Of a DNA stretch of 54,640 nt, positions 33,036-41,851 are shown piece after piece (within the stretch, counting starts at the first letter, position 1; each line of letters opens with the position of its first letter). Made by a program: the position numbers and the translations under genes. The stretch is from Marmoricola sp. Its GTDB lineage: Bacteria > Actinomycetota > Actinomycetes > Propionibacteriales > Nocardioidaceae. The notes beneath the pieces were generated by a model, which was not told where the DNA came from, ran no database searches, and was given only the letters and a program-made list of their open reading frames with translations. The stretch covers positions 1 to 54,640 of the forward strand of contig JAOPXK010000080.1 in assembly GCA_025965195.1 (NCBI GenBank). The letters are read 5' to 3'.

Positions 33036-35219
33036 ATGGTTCGAGCTCGCCTCCGCGTAGCGCTGCTACTGGCGACGGTCGCTGTCACCGCCCTCGTCGT
33101 ACTGGCTGTCGACCCCCACGGCGCCTCCCAGCCTGCCCGGGCCGAGCAGGCCGCCACCGCCAGTGCGTGCGCCGACGACCTGCTGCTCGCGGTGCCCGGA
33201 GGCAACGAGGGCGGCTCGGTCCGTCCGGTGAAGGTGGGCGCCACGGCCGGGCTGTTCACGACCGCCTATCAGTCCGCCGACGCTGCGGCAGGCCAGAGCG
33301 TGCGGCTCAGCATCGTCGACTACCTCACGAAGAATGCGTCCGTGCTGCGGCCGAAGGCGCATCCGATGAAGCCGGCGAGCAGCTACGTCACGAAGTCGCA
33401 GGCGCAGACCTGGCGGACCGGTGTTGCCGCAGCCAGCGACCGTGCGTACGCGACTCTCGTTGCCGCGAACTCGACCTGCCCCCAGCAGAACATCGTCCTG
33501 GTCGGCTACTCCCAGGGAGCGATGGTCGTGCACCGAACGCTGCTGGCGGTGGCACCGCATCCGTCGATCGCGAACCGGATCATCGGTGCGTTGCTGATCT
33601 CCGACGGCGACCGGTCCAAGAACACCAAGGCCCGTCTTGCCGGTACGCCGGCCGCTGCCCGGACGGCACGGGGCATCGACGACACCCGGATCGCCCACTT
33701 CGCCGACGTGCCGTCCGCTGCGATCCACGGCACGGTCATCAGCATGTGTCGCAAGGGTGACGTGGTCTGCAACTACGGGCCGACTCCCGCGGCGACGGCG
33801 ATCAAATTGTCGCGCACCTATCACTCGGGCGCAGATGCAGCCGCAATCACCAAGCTGGCAAGGGGATTGTCGGTGCGCTCGCAGCGCATCCCTCGCCCGG
33901 TCCCGGTCGCCGACTCCGTGAGCACCACCGTCAACACCCCCGTCTCCAAGAAACTCGTGGCCGACGTCCTCCCGGTCAACCAGGCAAACCTGCGCTGGGC
34001 GAAGACCTCCGGGATGCCGCCCGGTCTGACGCTCGAGTCCAACGGGCTCCTGCACGGCGTGCCGACCGTTCCCGGGACATGGACCCTTCGCTACACGGTG
34101 CGGAACTCCGTCGATCCGCTGTATGCGCGCCCGGTGCCGGGGTCCGTCACGTTCACGGCGACGCCGAGCACGGCGGCCAGCCTGTCCGCCGGCGGCCAGG
34201 ACACCTGCGTGGTCAAGGAGAACGGCACCCTCTACTGCTGGGGCCTGAACACCTGGGGCCAGGTCGGCGACCGGACCAAGACCAACCGCACTGTCCCGAC
34301 GAGAGTCGGTGTCGGCACGACGTGGGCATCGGTCAGCACGAGCGGCTCGCACACCTGCGCGATCAACCAGGCCGGGTCGCTCTACTGCTGGGGCCTGAAC
34401 AACTACGGCCAGCTCGGTGACACCACCAAGACATCGAATGTCGCACCCCGGCTCGTCGGCGGAACGACGGTCAAGTGGCTCACGGTCAGCACGAACTGGT
34501 TCCAGACCTGCGCGATCACCACCCTGCACACGGCGTACTGCTGGGGCCTGAACGCTGACGGCCAGATCGGCGACGGCACCAAGACCACCAGGCTGCTACC
34601 GAGGCGCATCGGCACCGACGCCAACTGGGCAACGATCAGCGCCGGCGGCTGGCACACCTGCGCGACGCGGACGACCGGAACCCTGTGGTGCTGGGGAGCC
34701 AACAACTTCGGTCAGCTCGGCGACGGCACCACGACGTCGCGCTCGACGCCGGTCCAGGTCGGCTCAGCGACCACCTGGGCACGCGCCAGTGCCGGCTGGA
34801 TGCACACCTGCGGCTTCACGGCCACCGGCTTCGCCCTCTGCTGGGGCTTCAACAGCGACGGGCAGGACGGCACCGGTACGACGGCGACCCAGCTCAGGCC
34901 GGTCAACATCGGTCTGGCCGGTCCCTGGGTCGACATCTCGGTGGGCGACGGCTTCAGCTGCGGCGTCCGCGGCGACCACACCACGTGGTGCTGGGGCAAC
35001 AACACGGTGGGTCAGCTCGGTATCGGCACCCGGACGGACCAGCGAAGTCCGGTCCAGGTGGGTGGAATGGACTCCATGACCATCTCGAACGGGTACTCCC
35101 ACACCTGCGCGATCGCGACGAGCGGTGGCACCGAGTGCTGGGGGATCAACGACGCCGGCCAGCTCGGTGACGCGACGAACACGATGCGGCTGAGTCCGAC
35201 GCCGGTGAGCGGAGGCTGA
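33036..35219 (+). CDS. Secreted cutinase-like hydrolase fused to an RCC1 propeller
   Basis: A 727-residue exported protein. After a signal peptide (1-36) comes a cutinase-type alpha/beta hydrolase: 'GYSQG' with Ser 159, Asp 242 in 'CRKGDVVC' (flanking cysteines 238 and 245) and His 263 in 'YHSGAD'. Residues about 285-375 form an Ig-like putative domain ('NLRWAKTSGMPPGLTLES'). Residues about 380-727 hold seven RCC1 units, each with 'HTC' or similar, 'CWG.N..GQ.GDGT' and 'P..VG', enough for one closed beta-propeller. Cutinase domains cleave esters and RCC1 propellers usually bind ligands. The combination is unusual; cell-surface ester hydrolysis is inferred. First gene of an eight-gene run. Confidence 0.85.
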   Translation: MVRARLRVALLLATVAVTALVVLAVDPHGASQPARAEQAATASACADDLLLAVPGGNEGGSVRPVKVGATAGLFTTAYQSADAAAGQSVRLSIVDYLTKNASVLRPKAHPMKPASSYVTKSQAQTWRTGVAAASDRAYATLVAANSTCPQQNIVLVGYSQGAMVVHRTLLAVAPHPSIANRIIGALLISDGDRSKNTKARLAGTPAAARTARGIDDTRIAHFADVPSAAIHGTVISMCRKGDVVCNYGPTPAATAIKLSRTYHSGADAAAITKLARGLSVRSQRIPRPVPVADSVSTTVNTPVSKKLVADVLPVNQANLRWAKTSGMPPGLTLESNGLLHGVPTVPGTWTLRYTVRNSVDPLYARPVPGSVTFTATPSTAASLSAGGQDTCVVKENGTLYCWGLNTWGQVGDRTKTNRTVPTRVGVGTTWASVSTSGSHTCAINQAGSLYCWGLNNYGQLGDTTKTSNVAPRLVGGTTVKWLTVSTNWFQTCAITTLHTAYCWGLNADGQIGDGTKTTRLLPRRIGTDANWATISAGGWHTCATRTTGTLWCWGANNFGQLGDGTTTSRSTPVQVGSATTWARASAGWMHTCGFTATGFALCWGFNSDGQDGTGTTATQLRPVNIGLAGPWVDISVGDGFSCGVRGDHTTWCWGNNTVGQLGIGTRTDQRSPVQVGGMDSMTISNGYSHTCAIATSGGTECWGINDAGQLGDATNTMRLSPTPVSGG

Positions 35220-35220
35220 C

Positions 35221-35967
35221 GTGTCCGAGCTCAGTCAGGCTCCCCGGGTGCTGGTGATCATCCCGGCCTGGAACGAAGAAGGCTCGGTCGCGGAGACGAT
35301 CGCGGAGATCCGGGCGACGAATCCGACGGTCGACGTCCTCGTGATCGACGACGGCTCGACCGACCGGACGGCCGCGAGGGCGGCTCAGGCGGGGGCACTG
35401 GTGTGCAGCCTGCCGTTCAACCTCGGCGTCGGCGGCGCGATGCGCACCGGCTTCCTGTACGCCGAGCGAAACGGTTATGACGTCGCCGTACAGATCGATG
35501 CCGATGGCCAGCACGACCCGCGTTTCGTGCCGGCACTGCTGTCCCGGCTCGGCGAGGCCGACGTGATCATCGGCGCGCGGTTCGCCGACAAGGACCACAG
35601 CTACAAGGCGCAGTCGGGGATCCGGCGGGTCGCGATGATGATGCTGGCCAAGGTGCTGACCTGGATGGCCGGCACCACGCTGACCGATGTCACCAGTGGC
35701 TTCCGCGTCGCCAATGCGCGGGCGCTCAGGCTGTTCGCGATGCACTATCCCGCCGACTATCTCGGCGACACCGTCGAGTCACTCGTGATCGCGATCCGGG
35801 CGGGACTGGTGGTTCGCCAGGAGCCGGTCGAGATGCGTCCGCGGCAGGCCGGTCAGGCGAGCCAGTCCAGCATCCGTGCCGCGCTCTACCTGGCCCGCGC
35901 CTGCGTCGCCCTCGTGCTCGCCCTGGTCCGCAAGTGGCCCGAAGCCAACGCCGAAGTGGGGTCGTGA
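35221..35967 (+). CDS. Glycosyltransferase family 2 (dolichol-phosphate-mannose synthase-like)
   Basis: A 248-residue cytoplasmic GT-A enzyme. 'VIIPAWNEEGSVAETI', 'VLVIDDGSTDRT' and 'VQIDADGQHDP' (DxD-type metal site) are classic GT2 motifs, and 'DVTSGFRVANARAL' belongs to the polyprenyl-phosphate sugar-synthase subgroup. It probably loads a sugar on a lipid carrier. GTG 35221 starts one base after the preceding stop. The pairing of this GT2 type with a DUF2304 protein and a flippase recurs in bacterial surface polysaccharide loci. Confidence 0.88.
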   Translation: MSELSQAPRVLVIIPAWNEEGSVAETIAEIRATNPTVDVLVIDDGSTDRTAARAAQAGALVCSLPFNLGVGGAMRTGFLYAERNGYDVAVQIDADGQHDPRFVPALLSRLGEADVIIGARFADKDHSYKAQSGIRRVAMMMLAKVLTWMAGTTLTDVTSGFRVANARALRLFAMHYPADYLGDTVESLVIAIRAGLVVRQEPVEMRPRQAGQASQSSIRAALYLARACVALVLALVRKWPEANAEVGS

Positions 35968-36344
35968 TGAACCCGTCCGTCGTACTCGGCATCATCGGCA
36001 GCGCCGTCATCATGGTGGTCCTCTTCGAGATGCTCAGGCGCCAGCGGCTGCGCGAGAAGTACGCCGTCCTGTGGTTCCTGGTCGCTGTTGCCGCGCTGGT
36101 CGTCGCGTTCGTCCCGGGAGCACTGCGCGGCGCGGCCGACGTCGTCGGCGTCGAGGTCCCGGCGAACCTGCTCTTCTTCGCAGCCAGCATGTTCTTGATG
36201 GTGATCTCGCTGCAGCACAGCCATGAGCTGAGCCGCCTCGAGGAGAAGACCCGCACCCTGGCCGAGGAGCTTGCCCTGCTGCGCCTCGATGTCGACCGAG
36301 CTCGTGGCGCGGAGAATCCTGCGCCGGGGCCAGCGGATGACTGA
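35967..36344 (+). CDS. DUF2304 membrane protein
   Basis: A 125-residue protein with three transmembrane helices ('VVLGIIGSAVIMVVLFEML', 'YAVLWFLVAVAALVVAFVPG', 'NLLFFAASMFLMVISLQ') and the coiled 'HSHELSRLEEKTRTLAEELALLRLD' tail typical of DUF2304. These proteins usually accompany a GT2 enzyme and may anchor it to membrane. ATG 35967 or the adjacent GTG 35964 overlaps the GT2 stop. It overlaps the flippase gene by 8 bp. Confidence 0.85.
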   Translation: MNPSVVLGIIGSAVIMVVLFEMLRRQRLREKYAVLWFLVAVAALVVAFVPGALRGAADVVGVEVPANLLFFAASMFLMVISLQHSHELSRLEEKTRTLAEELALLRLDVDRARGAENPAPGPADD

Positions 36345-37629
36345 AGCAGCGCCGATCCCGAAGCGGGGGATGGCGGGCTCGACGGCGCTTGCCGGCAGCG
36401 GTCTGCTGGTCCTCGGGATCTCGGCGAGCGTCTATCTGGTCATCTCGGCCCGGATGGTCGGCGTCCACCATTTCTCGGAGATCGCGGTGCTCTGGACGCT
36501 CGTCTACACCGTCGGCATCGGGTTGTTCCTGCCGTTCGAGCAGGAGCTCAGTCGCGCCTCCTCGATCCGGCTCGCGCGCGGGCTGGACCTGGGCAGGCTC
36601 GTCGGGCGTGCGGCGCGGATGGCCGCGATGGTCTTCGCCGTCCTGGTGCCGGTGGTCGCGGTGACGATGCTGTTCGACCTGCCGCGCACCGCACTGTTCG
36701 GCGACTCCTGGTGGTATGCCGTGGCCCTGCTCGTTGCGGCGGGTGGCCTGTGCGTCCAGTACCTGCAGCGCGGAGTCTTCTCCGCGACCGGCACCTTCAT
36801 CGCGTACGGCGGGCAACAGGGCGCGGAAGGCATTCTGCGGATGGTTGCCTGTGTCGTGCTCGCCATCGCGGGGGTGCACGAGCCGCTGGCGTACGCCGCC
36901 GTGCTGGCCGTCTCGCCGTGGGTGTCCACCGTCATCGTCTGGCCGGTCTTCGCCTCGAAGCTGGCCGGGGCGACCTCGCCGGCGTCGTACGCCGAGCTTC
37001 GCGACCGGCTCGGCTGGTTGCTCTGCGCCACGCTCGCCTCTCAAGGTCTCGCGAACCTCGCCGCGCCCGCCGTCCGGCTGATGTCCTCGGACGCTCAACA
37101 GGCCGCCGCCGGCAACTTCCTCTCCGGCCTGACGATCGCCCGGATCCCGTTGCTGTTGTTCGCGGCCGTGCAGGCCGTCCTGCTGCCCGGGCTGGCACGC
37201 AGCCACGATCAGGGAGACGCGCATGCCTTCCGAACCCAGCTCCGGACTGTCATGGTTGCCACTGCAGTAATCGGGGTCGGTGGCGTGGTCGGTGTAGGCC
37301 TGATCGGGCCGCCCGTCGTACGGTTGCTCTTCGGGCCGGGTTTCGACCTGCCTCGACGGGACCTCGTCCTGCTGGCGGCCTCGGCCGCACTACTGATGTT
37401 GGCACTGGCCCTGCAGTCCGGGGTGATCGCAATGGATGACCACCGCTGGAGCGGGATTTCGTGGGTAGGAGGAGTTGTCGTGTTTCTCGTCGGACTGGCT
37501 CTGCCCGGATCGGTCTTCCTGCGCGCGGAGCTCGCCCTCGTGCTCGGATCGGTTGTCGTGGTCGGACTTCTCGGCGGACGGGTCCTGCGAGACCCCTCGC
37601 TGGGCCTGATCCAGGGGCGCCAGGCATGA
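36337..37629 (+). CDS. Polysaccharide flippase-like membrane protein (MOP superfamily)
   Basis: A 430-residue protein with 12-14 hydrophobic helices of the Wzx/MurJ/MATE-like type ('GSGLLVLGISASVYLVISARMVG' spans the first helix; 'FLPFEQELSRASSIRLARG' follows the second). It is predicted to move a lipid-linked saccharide across the membrane. ATG 36337 overlaps DUF2304 and gives a start just before the first helix. Its stop overlaps the EEP gene (ATGA). It fits export of the product of the upstream GT2. Confidence 0.82.
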   Translation: MTEAAPIPKRGMAGSTALAGSGLLVLGISASVYLVISARMVGVHHFSEIAVLWTLVYTVGIGLFLPFEQELSRASSIRLARGLDLGRLVGRAARMAAMVFAVLVPVVAVTMLFDLPRTALFGDSWWYAVALLVAAGGLCVQYLQRGVFSATGTFIAYGGQQGAEGILRMVACVVLAIAGVHEPLAYAAVLAVSPWVSTVIVWPVFASKLAGATSPASYAELRDRLGWLLCATLASQGLANLAAPAVRLMSSDAQQAAAGNFLSGLTIARIPLLLFAAVQAVLLPGLARSHDQGDAHAFRTQLRTVMVATAVIGVGGVVGVGLIGPPVVRLLFGPGFDLPRRDLVLLAASAALLMLALALQSGVIAMDDHRWSGISWVGGVVVFLVGLALPGSVFLRAELALVLGSVVVVGLLGGRVLRDPSLGLIQGRQA

Positions 37630-38687
37630 CGAATCAGGGAAAACGGAGGCGCGAGAGCCGATACCATCGCGCGGTGCGCAGTTTCTGGTGGGGTGGCATC
37701 GTTGCCGCCGGAGCAGTCGTGATGACCCTGTCGTGGGTCGTCACCTACCAGGCAACCAGGCCGGGCGTGCCCGTCGCGGCGAGCACCCAGCACGGCCAGG
37801 CCGCCGCGAAGACCAACGGGCTCAACCGCGCCTCTGCGGTCCTCGAGGTGCCGAAGATCGAGGCCAAGCCGACCGTGGTCAACCTCCAGGCCCAGGCTGC
37901 CGCGGCGAAGTTGGCTCGTGAGGCCCGAATCGCGGCCAAGAAGGCCTCGGCGCCGTTCTCCTTCAAGATCGCCACCTTCAACGTGCTCGGCAGCCAGCAC
38001 ACCGCACCGGGCGGCGACGCGACGTCGCGGGCGCCTGGCTATGTGCGCAGCCGGTGGGCCGCGGACATCATCAACACCGCCGGAGCCGACATCATCGGCT
38101 TCGACGAGATGCAGCTCGATCAGTACAACGTGATGATGCAGAACGTCGGTGGCTACGAGTCCTACCCAGGCACGTCGCTTGGCGGCGCCGGCATCCCGAC
38201 CAACATCATCTGGCGGACCAGCAAGTTCAACCTGGTCGGTACGTCGACCCTCACGATCGACTTCCTCGGCCAGAACCGGCCGATGCCGATCGTGGAGCTC
38301 CAGGACAAGGCCACCGGCCGGAACTTCTACGTGTTCAACGTGCACAACTCGCCGGTCCAGGGAAAGAACACCCACGAGGCCGAGCGCAACGTCCAGGAGA
38401 ACCTCGAGGTCGCCAAGATCAACGCGCTTCGCAAGACCGGGCTGCCGGTCTTCTTCATGGGTGACCTCAACGAGCACGCCGATGTGTTCTGCCACGTCAC
38501 CGGGAGCACCGACCTGGTCAGCGCCTCGGGCGGATCGAGCTCCGGCACCTGCCGGCCGCCGGCGGACATGCGCGTCGACTGGATCTTCGGCTCGGCGGCG
38601 TTCAGCGGCTTCACGCTGGACCGCAGTGCCCAGGTGCAGCGCACCACTGACCACACCGTCCTGTTCGCGACGGCAACGGTCAACTGA
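37626..38687 (+). CDS. Membrane-anchored endonuclease/exonuclease/phosphatase-fold protein
   Basis: A 353-residue protein with a basic N-terminus, one transmembrane or signal-anchor helix ('WGGIVAAGAVVMTLSWVVTY'), an Ala/Lys-rich coiled linker to about residue 110, then an EEP domain: 'KIATFNVLGS', 'DIIGFDEMQ' (metal-binding Glu), 'FFMGDLNEH' (Asp, Asn) and 'TTDHTVLFA' (catalytic His). The family cleaves phosphodiesters or phosphomonoesters. Outside the membrane and inside a glycan operon, a phosphodiester in the polymer is a plausible target, but DNase activity is equally compatible. Confidence 0.82.
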   Translation: MTNQGKRRRESRYHRAVRSFWWGGIVAAGAVVMTLSWVVTYQATRPGVPVAASTQHGQAAAKTNGLNRASAVLEVPKIEAKPTVVNLQAQAAAAKLAREARIAAKKASAPFSFKIATFNVLGSQHTAPGGDATSRAPGYVRSRWAADIINTAGADIIGFDEMQLDQYNVMMQNVGGYESYPGTSLGGAGIPTNIIWRTSKFNLVGTSTLTIDFLGQNRPMPIVELQDKATGRNFYVFNVHNSPVQGKNTHEAERNVQENLEVAKINALRKTGLPVFFMGDLNEHADVFCHVTGSTDLVSASGGSSSGTCRPPADMRVDWIFGSAAFSGFTLDRSAQVQRTTDHTVLFATATVN

Positions 38688-38692
38688 GCACC

Positions 38693-40219
38693 GTGGCGGC
38701 AGCCATCTCGGTGAGCCAGCGCGGGATCGAGCTACCGGCTGACTGCCACGGCTCCTTCGACGTCTACTTCGACGACCGGCATGTGTGGTCCTTCACGCGC
38801 GAACCCACCTCCAAGGACGCTCCCCGCCTGGTGGCGTGGCCGCGCCCGATGCGCGGATGGCTCGACGGACTGGCTCGAGTGGTCGTCCGTCAGGGCAGCG
38901 ACGAGCCCCTGATCTCAGACGAGGTCGCGTTCGGGGCAGGGGTTGGCCGGGTCAACATGGTCGACGGCGACGGCATCCCGGTGATGGTCGACAAGTGGGG
39001 GCTCCTGCAGCGGCCGTTCTCCGGGCGCGGCGAGGGCGTCGTGGCCCAGATGGTCGACATCACCGACCAGGTCATCAAGGTGCTCGCCGACGAGTGCGAC
39101 GTGCACTGCTGGGTCGCGTTCGGGTCATTGCTCGGCGCCGCTCGCGAGGGTGGCGTGATCGCGCACGACTCCGACATCGACCTGGCCTACCTGAGCACCG
39201 CGTCGATGCCCGAGCAGATCAACCGCGAGATGTATGCCATCACCCGGGCGTTGCGCGCCAACGGCTTCCGGGTGCTGAACAAGTCGGGCAGCTTCGTGAC
39301 CGTGCTCTTCAAGGCGCCGGACGGCGGCACCGGCAGCCTCGACGTCTACAGCTGCTTCTACGTCAGTGGCCTGTTGCACGAGACGGCCACGATCCGCGCC
39401 GACGTACCCCGGTCGGCGATCGAGCCGCTGGGCACGATCGAGTTCGAGGGCCGCTCCCTTCCGGCGCCGGCCGACCCGGAGACCATGCTCGAGGTGTCGT
39501 ACGGCGCGGGCTGGCGGGTGCCCGATCCGTCGTTCCAGCACAAGCCGGGCCCGGCGGTGACGAGAAGGTTCGACGGCTGGACCGGCTCGCTGATGAAGAA
39601 CCGGCGCGAGTGGGAGCGGTTCCACAAGGACACCCCGGCGGCGCTGCTCGACGAACCCACCGAGTTCGGCCACTGGGCACTGCCCCGGATCGACCAAGGC
39701 AGCCACACCATCGACATCGGCGCCGGCTCGGGTCGCGATGTGCTCGCACTGGCGCGGTCCGGGCGCCCGGCAACCGGACTCGACTACGCGCGCGCGGCGT
39801 TCGGGCGGGTCAACCGGCTGGCCCGGGCCGAGGACGTGCCGGCGAGCTTCGCAGCGACCAACCTCTACGACCGCCGCGACGCGATGAGCCGGGCCGCCCT
39901 GCTCGCGAACACGCACCCCGGCCGTCGCGTCGTCATCTCCGGAGGGCTGCTCGACAGTCTCGAACCGGACGACCGCGACAACTTCTACCCGATGCTGCGA
40001 ATCCTGCTCGCCGGTGGCGGGCTGGCCCTGCTCGAGTTCGGCCACGACGTCGGTGCCTGGAGGTGGGACCCGGCCAAGGGCGGCAAGCGGTACGCCGTAC
40101 CGGTGGCCGAGGTGACCGACCGGCTGGGCGCCATGGGCGGCCGGGTCCTCGAGTCGGTGTCCGCGCCGGCGACCGACGGGATCGCCCGCACCCGGCTCGT
40201 GGTGGAGTGGTCCGCATGA
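38693..40219 (+). CDS. LicD-like nucleotidyltransferase fused to a SAM methyltransferase
   Basis: A 508-residue protein of two parts. The N-terminal half has the LicD/nucleotidyltransferase core at about residues 140-166: 'WVAFGSLLGAAREGG' then 'HDSDIDLAYL', the GS and DxD motif that binds metal in phosphocholine or phosphoethanolamine transfer to glycans. The C-terminal part has SAM motif I, 'TIDIGAGSGRDVLALA', from residue 339 and 'YPMLRILLAGGGLALLEFGHD'. One chain may attach a phospho-amino-alcohol and methylate it, or methylate a sugar. GTG 38693 follows the EEP stop by five bases. The fusion looks real because both motifs lie in one uninterrupted frame. Confidence 0.8.
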   Translation: MAAAISVSQRGIELPADCHGSFDVYFDDRHVWSFTREPTSKDAPRLVAWPRPMRGWLDGLARVVVRQGSDEPLISDEVAFGAGVGRVNMVDGDGIPVMVDKWGLLQRPFSGRGEGVVAQMVDITDQVIKVLADECDVHCWVAFGSLLGAAREGGVIAHDSDIDLAYLSTASMPEQINREMYAITRALRANGFRVLNKSGSFVTVLFKAPDGGTGSLDVYSCFYVSGLLHETATIRADVPRSAIEPLGTIEFEGRSLPAPADPETMLEVSYGAGWRVPDPSFQHKPGPAVTRRFDGWTGSLMKNRREWERFHKDTPAALLDEPTEFGHWALPRIDQGSHTIDIGAGSGRDVLALARSGRPATGLDYARAAFGRVNRLARAEDVPASFAATNLYDRRDAMSRAALLANTHPGRRVVISGGLLDSLEPDDRDNFYPMLRILLAGGGLALLEFGHDVGAWRWDPAKGGKRYAVPVAEVTDRLGAMGGRVLESVSAPATDGIARTRLVVEWSA

Positions 40220-41547
40220 CCGAGCGGCTCTATCTCCACGTCGGTGCGCCGAAGTCGGGCACGACGTACCTCCAGTCGGTGCTGCGCGCCAACCGCGAGC
40301 GCCTGGCCGACGCCGGAGTGCTGGTGGTCGGGGATCGCCATGTCGAGGTCGTGCACGCCGGCCTGATCATCCGCGAGGATCCCAGGGTGGCGAACCTCTC
40401 GCCCGACGAGGCCAGGTCCTGGCAACGGCTGGTCGACGCGATCAAGGCCTGGCAGGGTCGGTCGGCGATCCTCAGCTACGAGCTCCTCGCGGGCGCCTCG
40501 GCCGAGCAGGCCCGGGCCGCGCTCGCGCAGCTGCCCGGCATCGAGATCCACATCGTCTTCACGGCCCGCGACTTCGCCCGCGCGCTCCCGTCGGCCTGGC
40601 AGGAGCGGCTGAAGTTCGGGCTGGCCCGGCCGCTCGAGAAGTGGGTGCCCAAGGGCGAGGACGACGGGCCGCGCGCCGAGTGGGGCTGGCGGACGATGGA
40701 CCCGAGTGGAGTCACGGAGCGCTGGGCCGCCGACCTGCCTCCCGCGCAGGTGCACATCGTCACCGTGCCTCGGTCCGGCGCCGCTCCCGACGAGCTCTGG
40801 CAGCGGTTTGCGCGCGCCTGTGACCTCGACGTGCCCGGACTCGACCTCGCGGTCACCACGGCCAACGAGTCGCTCACGCCGGCCTCGGCGGAGCTCCTGC
40901 GCAGGGTGAACCGGCGCCTCGGTCCGCCGATCACCGGCAACCGCGAACACGCCCGCTGGATTCGTGACCTGCTGGCGCACCAGGTGCTGGTGCCGCTGGG
41001 GAAGAAGGAAGGCCTCGGCATGACCGACGAACAGTTCGAGCAGGCGGTCGCTCGCAGTGACGCGGCCATCGAACAGCTCCGCACGCGGGGGTACGACGTA
41101 CAGGGGGACCTCGAAGAGATCCGGGCGACCCGGCCGACCGGTCGCACGCCCGGCGAGGTCGGGGACGCTGAGCTGGTCCGGCTCGCTGCGCAGGCGATTG
41201 CCGACCTGCTGGTGCGGCTGCGGGCCGCAACAATCGACAGAACAACCGATGGCGGGTCGCGACGCGGCACCGTGGCGACGGAGCCGGACGAGCCGCTTCG
41301 CGAGCGGGTGAAGTCCGGTGCCCGACGAGCCGCCGAGAACACCGCTGCGACGTACGTCAACAAGCGGATGGACAAGATGGCCGAGCGGATCGCCGAGCTC
41401 GAGGCCGAGGTGCAGCGCGGCCGGGTGCTCCAGCGTCGGGTCGCCGAGCTCGATGACCTGGTCTGCGAGCTGCTGGTCCCCACCGCTGGTCAGAGTGACG
41501 ACATCCTCGTGAAGGCGATCAAGAAGTACCGCAAGGACTCGTTGTGA
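40216..41547 (+). CDS. Sulfotransferase-like P-loop protein with C-terminal coiled coil
   Basis: A 443-residue protein. 'LHVGAPKSGTTYLQ' at residues 7-20 is the 5'-phosphosulfate-binding loop of PAPS-dependent sulfotransferases, and 'VHIVTVPRSGA' about residue 180 resembles the 3'-phosphate-binding region. The C-terminal 100 residues form a heptad-rich coiled coil ('KMAERIAELEAEVQRGRVLQ') with a short hydrophobic end. ATG 40216 overlaps the LicD-fusion stop; the open frame upstream belongs to no gene. It may sulfate the exported glycan; the acceptor is unknown. Confidence 0.75.
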   Translation: MTERLYLHVGAPKSGTTYLQSVLRANRERLADAGVLVVGDRHVEVVHAGLIIREDPRVANLSPDEARSWQRLVDAIKAWQGRSAILSYELLAGASAEQARAALAQLPGIEIHIVFTARDFARALPSAWQERLKFGLARPLEKWVPKGEDDGPRAEWGWRTMDPSGVTERWAADLPPAQVHIVTVPRSGAAPDELWQRFARACDLDVPGLDLAVTTANESLTPASAELLRRVNRRLGPPITGNREHARWIRDLLAHQVLVPLGKKEGLGMTDEQFEQAVARSDAAIEQLRTRGYDVQGDLEEIRATRPTGRTPGEVGDAELVRLAAQAIADLLVRLRAATIDRTTDGGSRRGTVATEPDEPLRERVKSGARRAAENTAATYVNKRMDKMAERIAELEAEVQRGRVLQRRVAELDDLVCELLVPTAGQSDDILVKAIKKYRKDSL

Positions 41548-41765
41548 GCGCTCGCCGCGCGGTCGTCACGAAGGTCCGCGCTGCGATGGGCCTGCGCGGG
41601 CTGACCTCGCTGCGCGAGCGGCTCGAGGATGCCGCGGTGGCCGTTGCGGAGAATGCCCAGCTCGACGTACTGCTGGCCCAACGGGTGTCCGAGCTCGAGG
41701 CAGTGGTGAGTGATCTGGCCCACAACCGGCTCGAGCAGCGAGGCACGCCGGCTACGCGTGAGTAG
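41544..41765 (+). CDS. Small coiled-coil protein
   Basis: A 73-residue basic then helical protein. 'LRERLEDAAVAVAENAQLDVLLAQRVSELEAVVSDL', spread over residues 23-58, repeats the 'RVSELE..V.DL' pattern seen in the C-terminus of the preceding protein, so the two may pair through coiled coils. GTG 41544 overlaps the preceding stop. I do not recognise a family. It ends the eight-gene run. Confidence 0.6.
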   Translation: MSARRAVVTKVRAAMGLRGLTSLRERLEDAAVAVAENAQLDVLLAQRVSELEAVVSDLAHNRLEQRGTPATRE

Positions 41766-41784
41766 CTTCACGGTGGCCGGCCGG

Positions 41785-41812
41785 TTGCCACACCTCCCGC
41801 AGTACCTATGAT
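41785..41812 (+). promoter_or_regulatory. SigA-type promoter of the acyl-CoA dehydrogenase gene
   Basis: TTGCCA at 41785-41790 and TATGAT at 41807-41812 with a 16-nt spacer; 39 nt remain to the ATG. It gives the dehydrogenase its own transcription start after the glycan operon. Confidence 0.65.
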
Positions 41813-41851
41813 TTGCAACGTTCTGCCTGCCTGCCGAAAGGATCGACAACC

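Noticed and set aside
38785-41547. One 920-residue protein ending with the sulfotransferase-like domain
   Set aside because: The first part of that frame is out of phase with the LicD-methyltransferase gene, which has the real motifs; the genuine start is ATG 40216.
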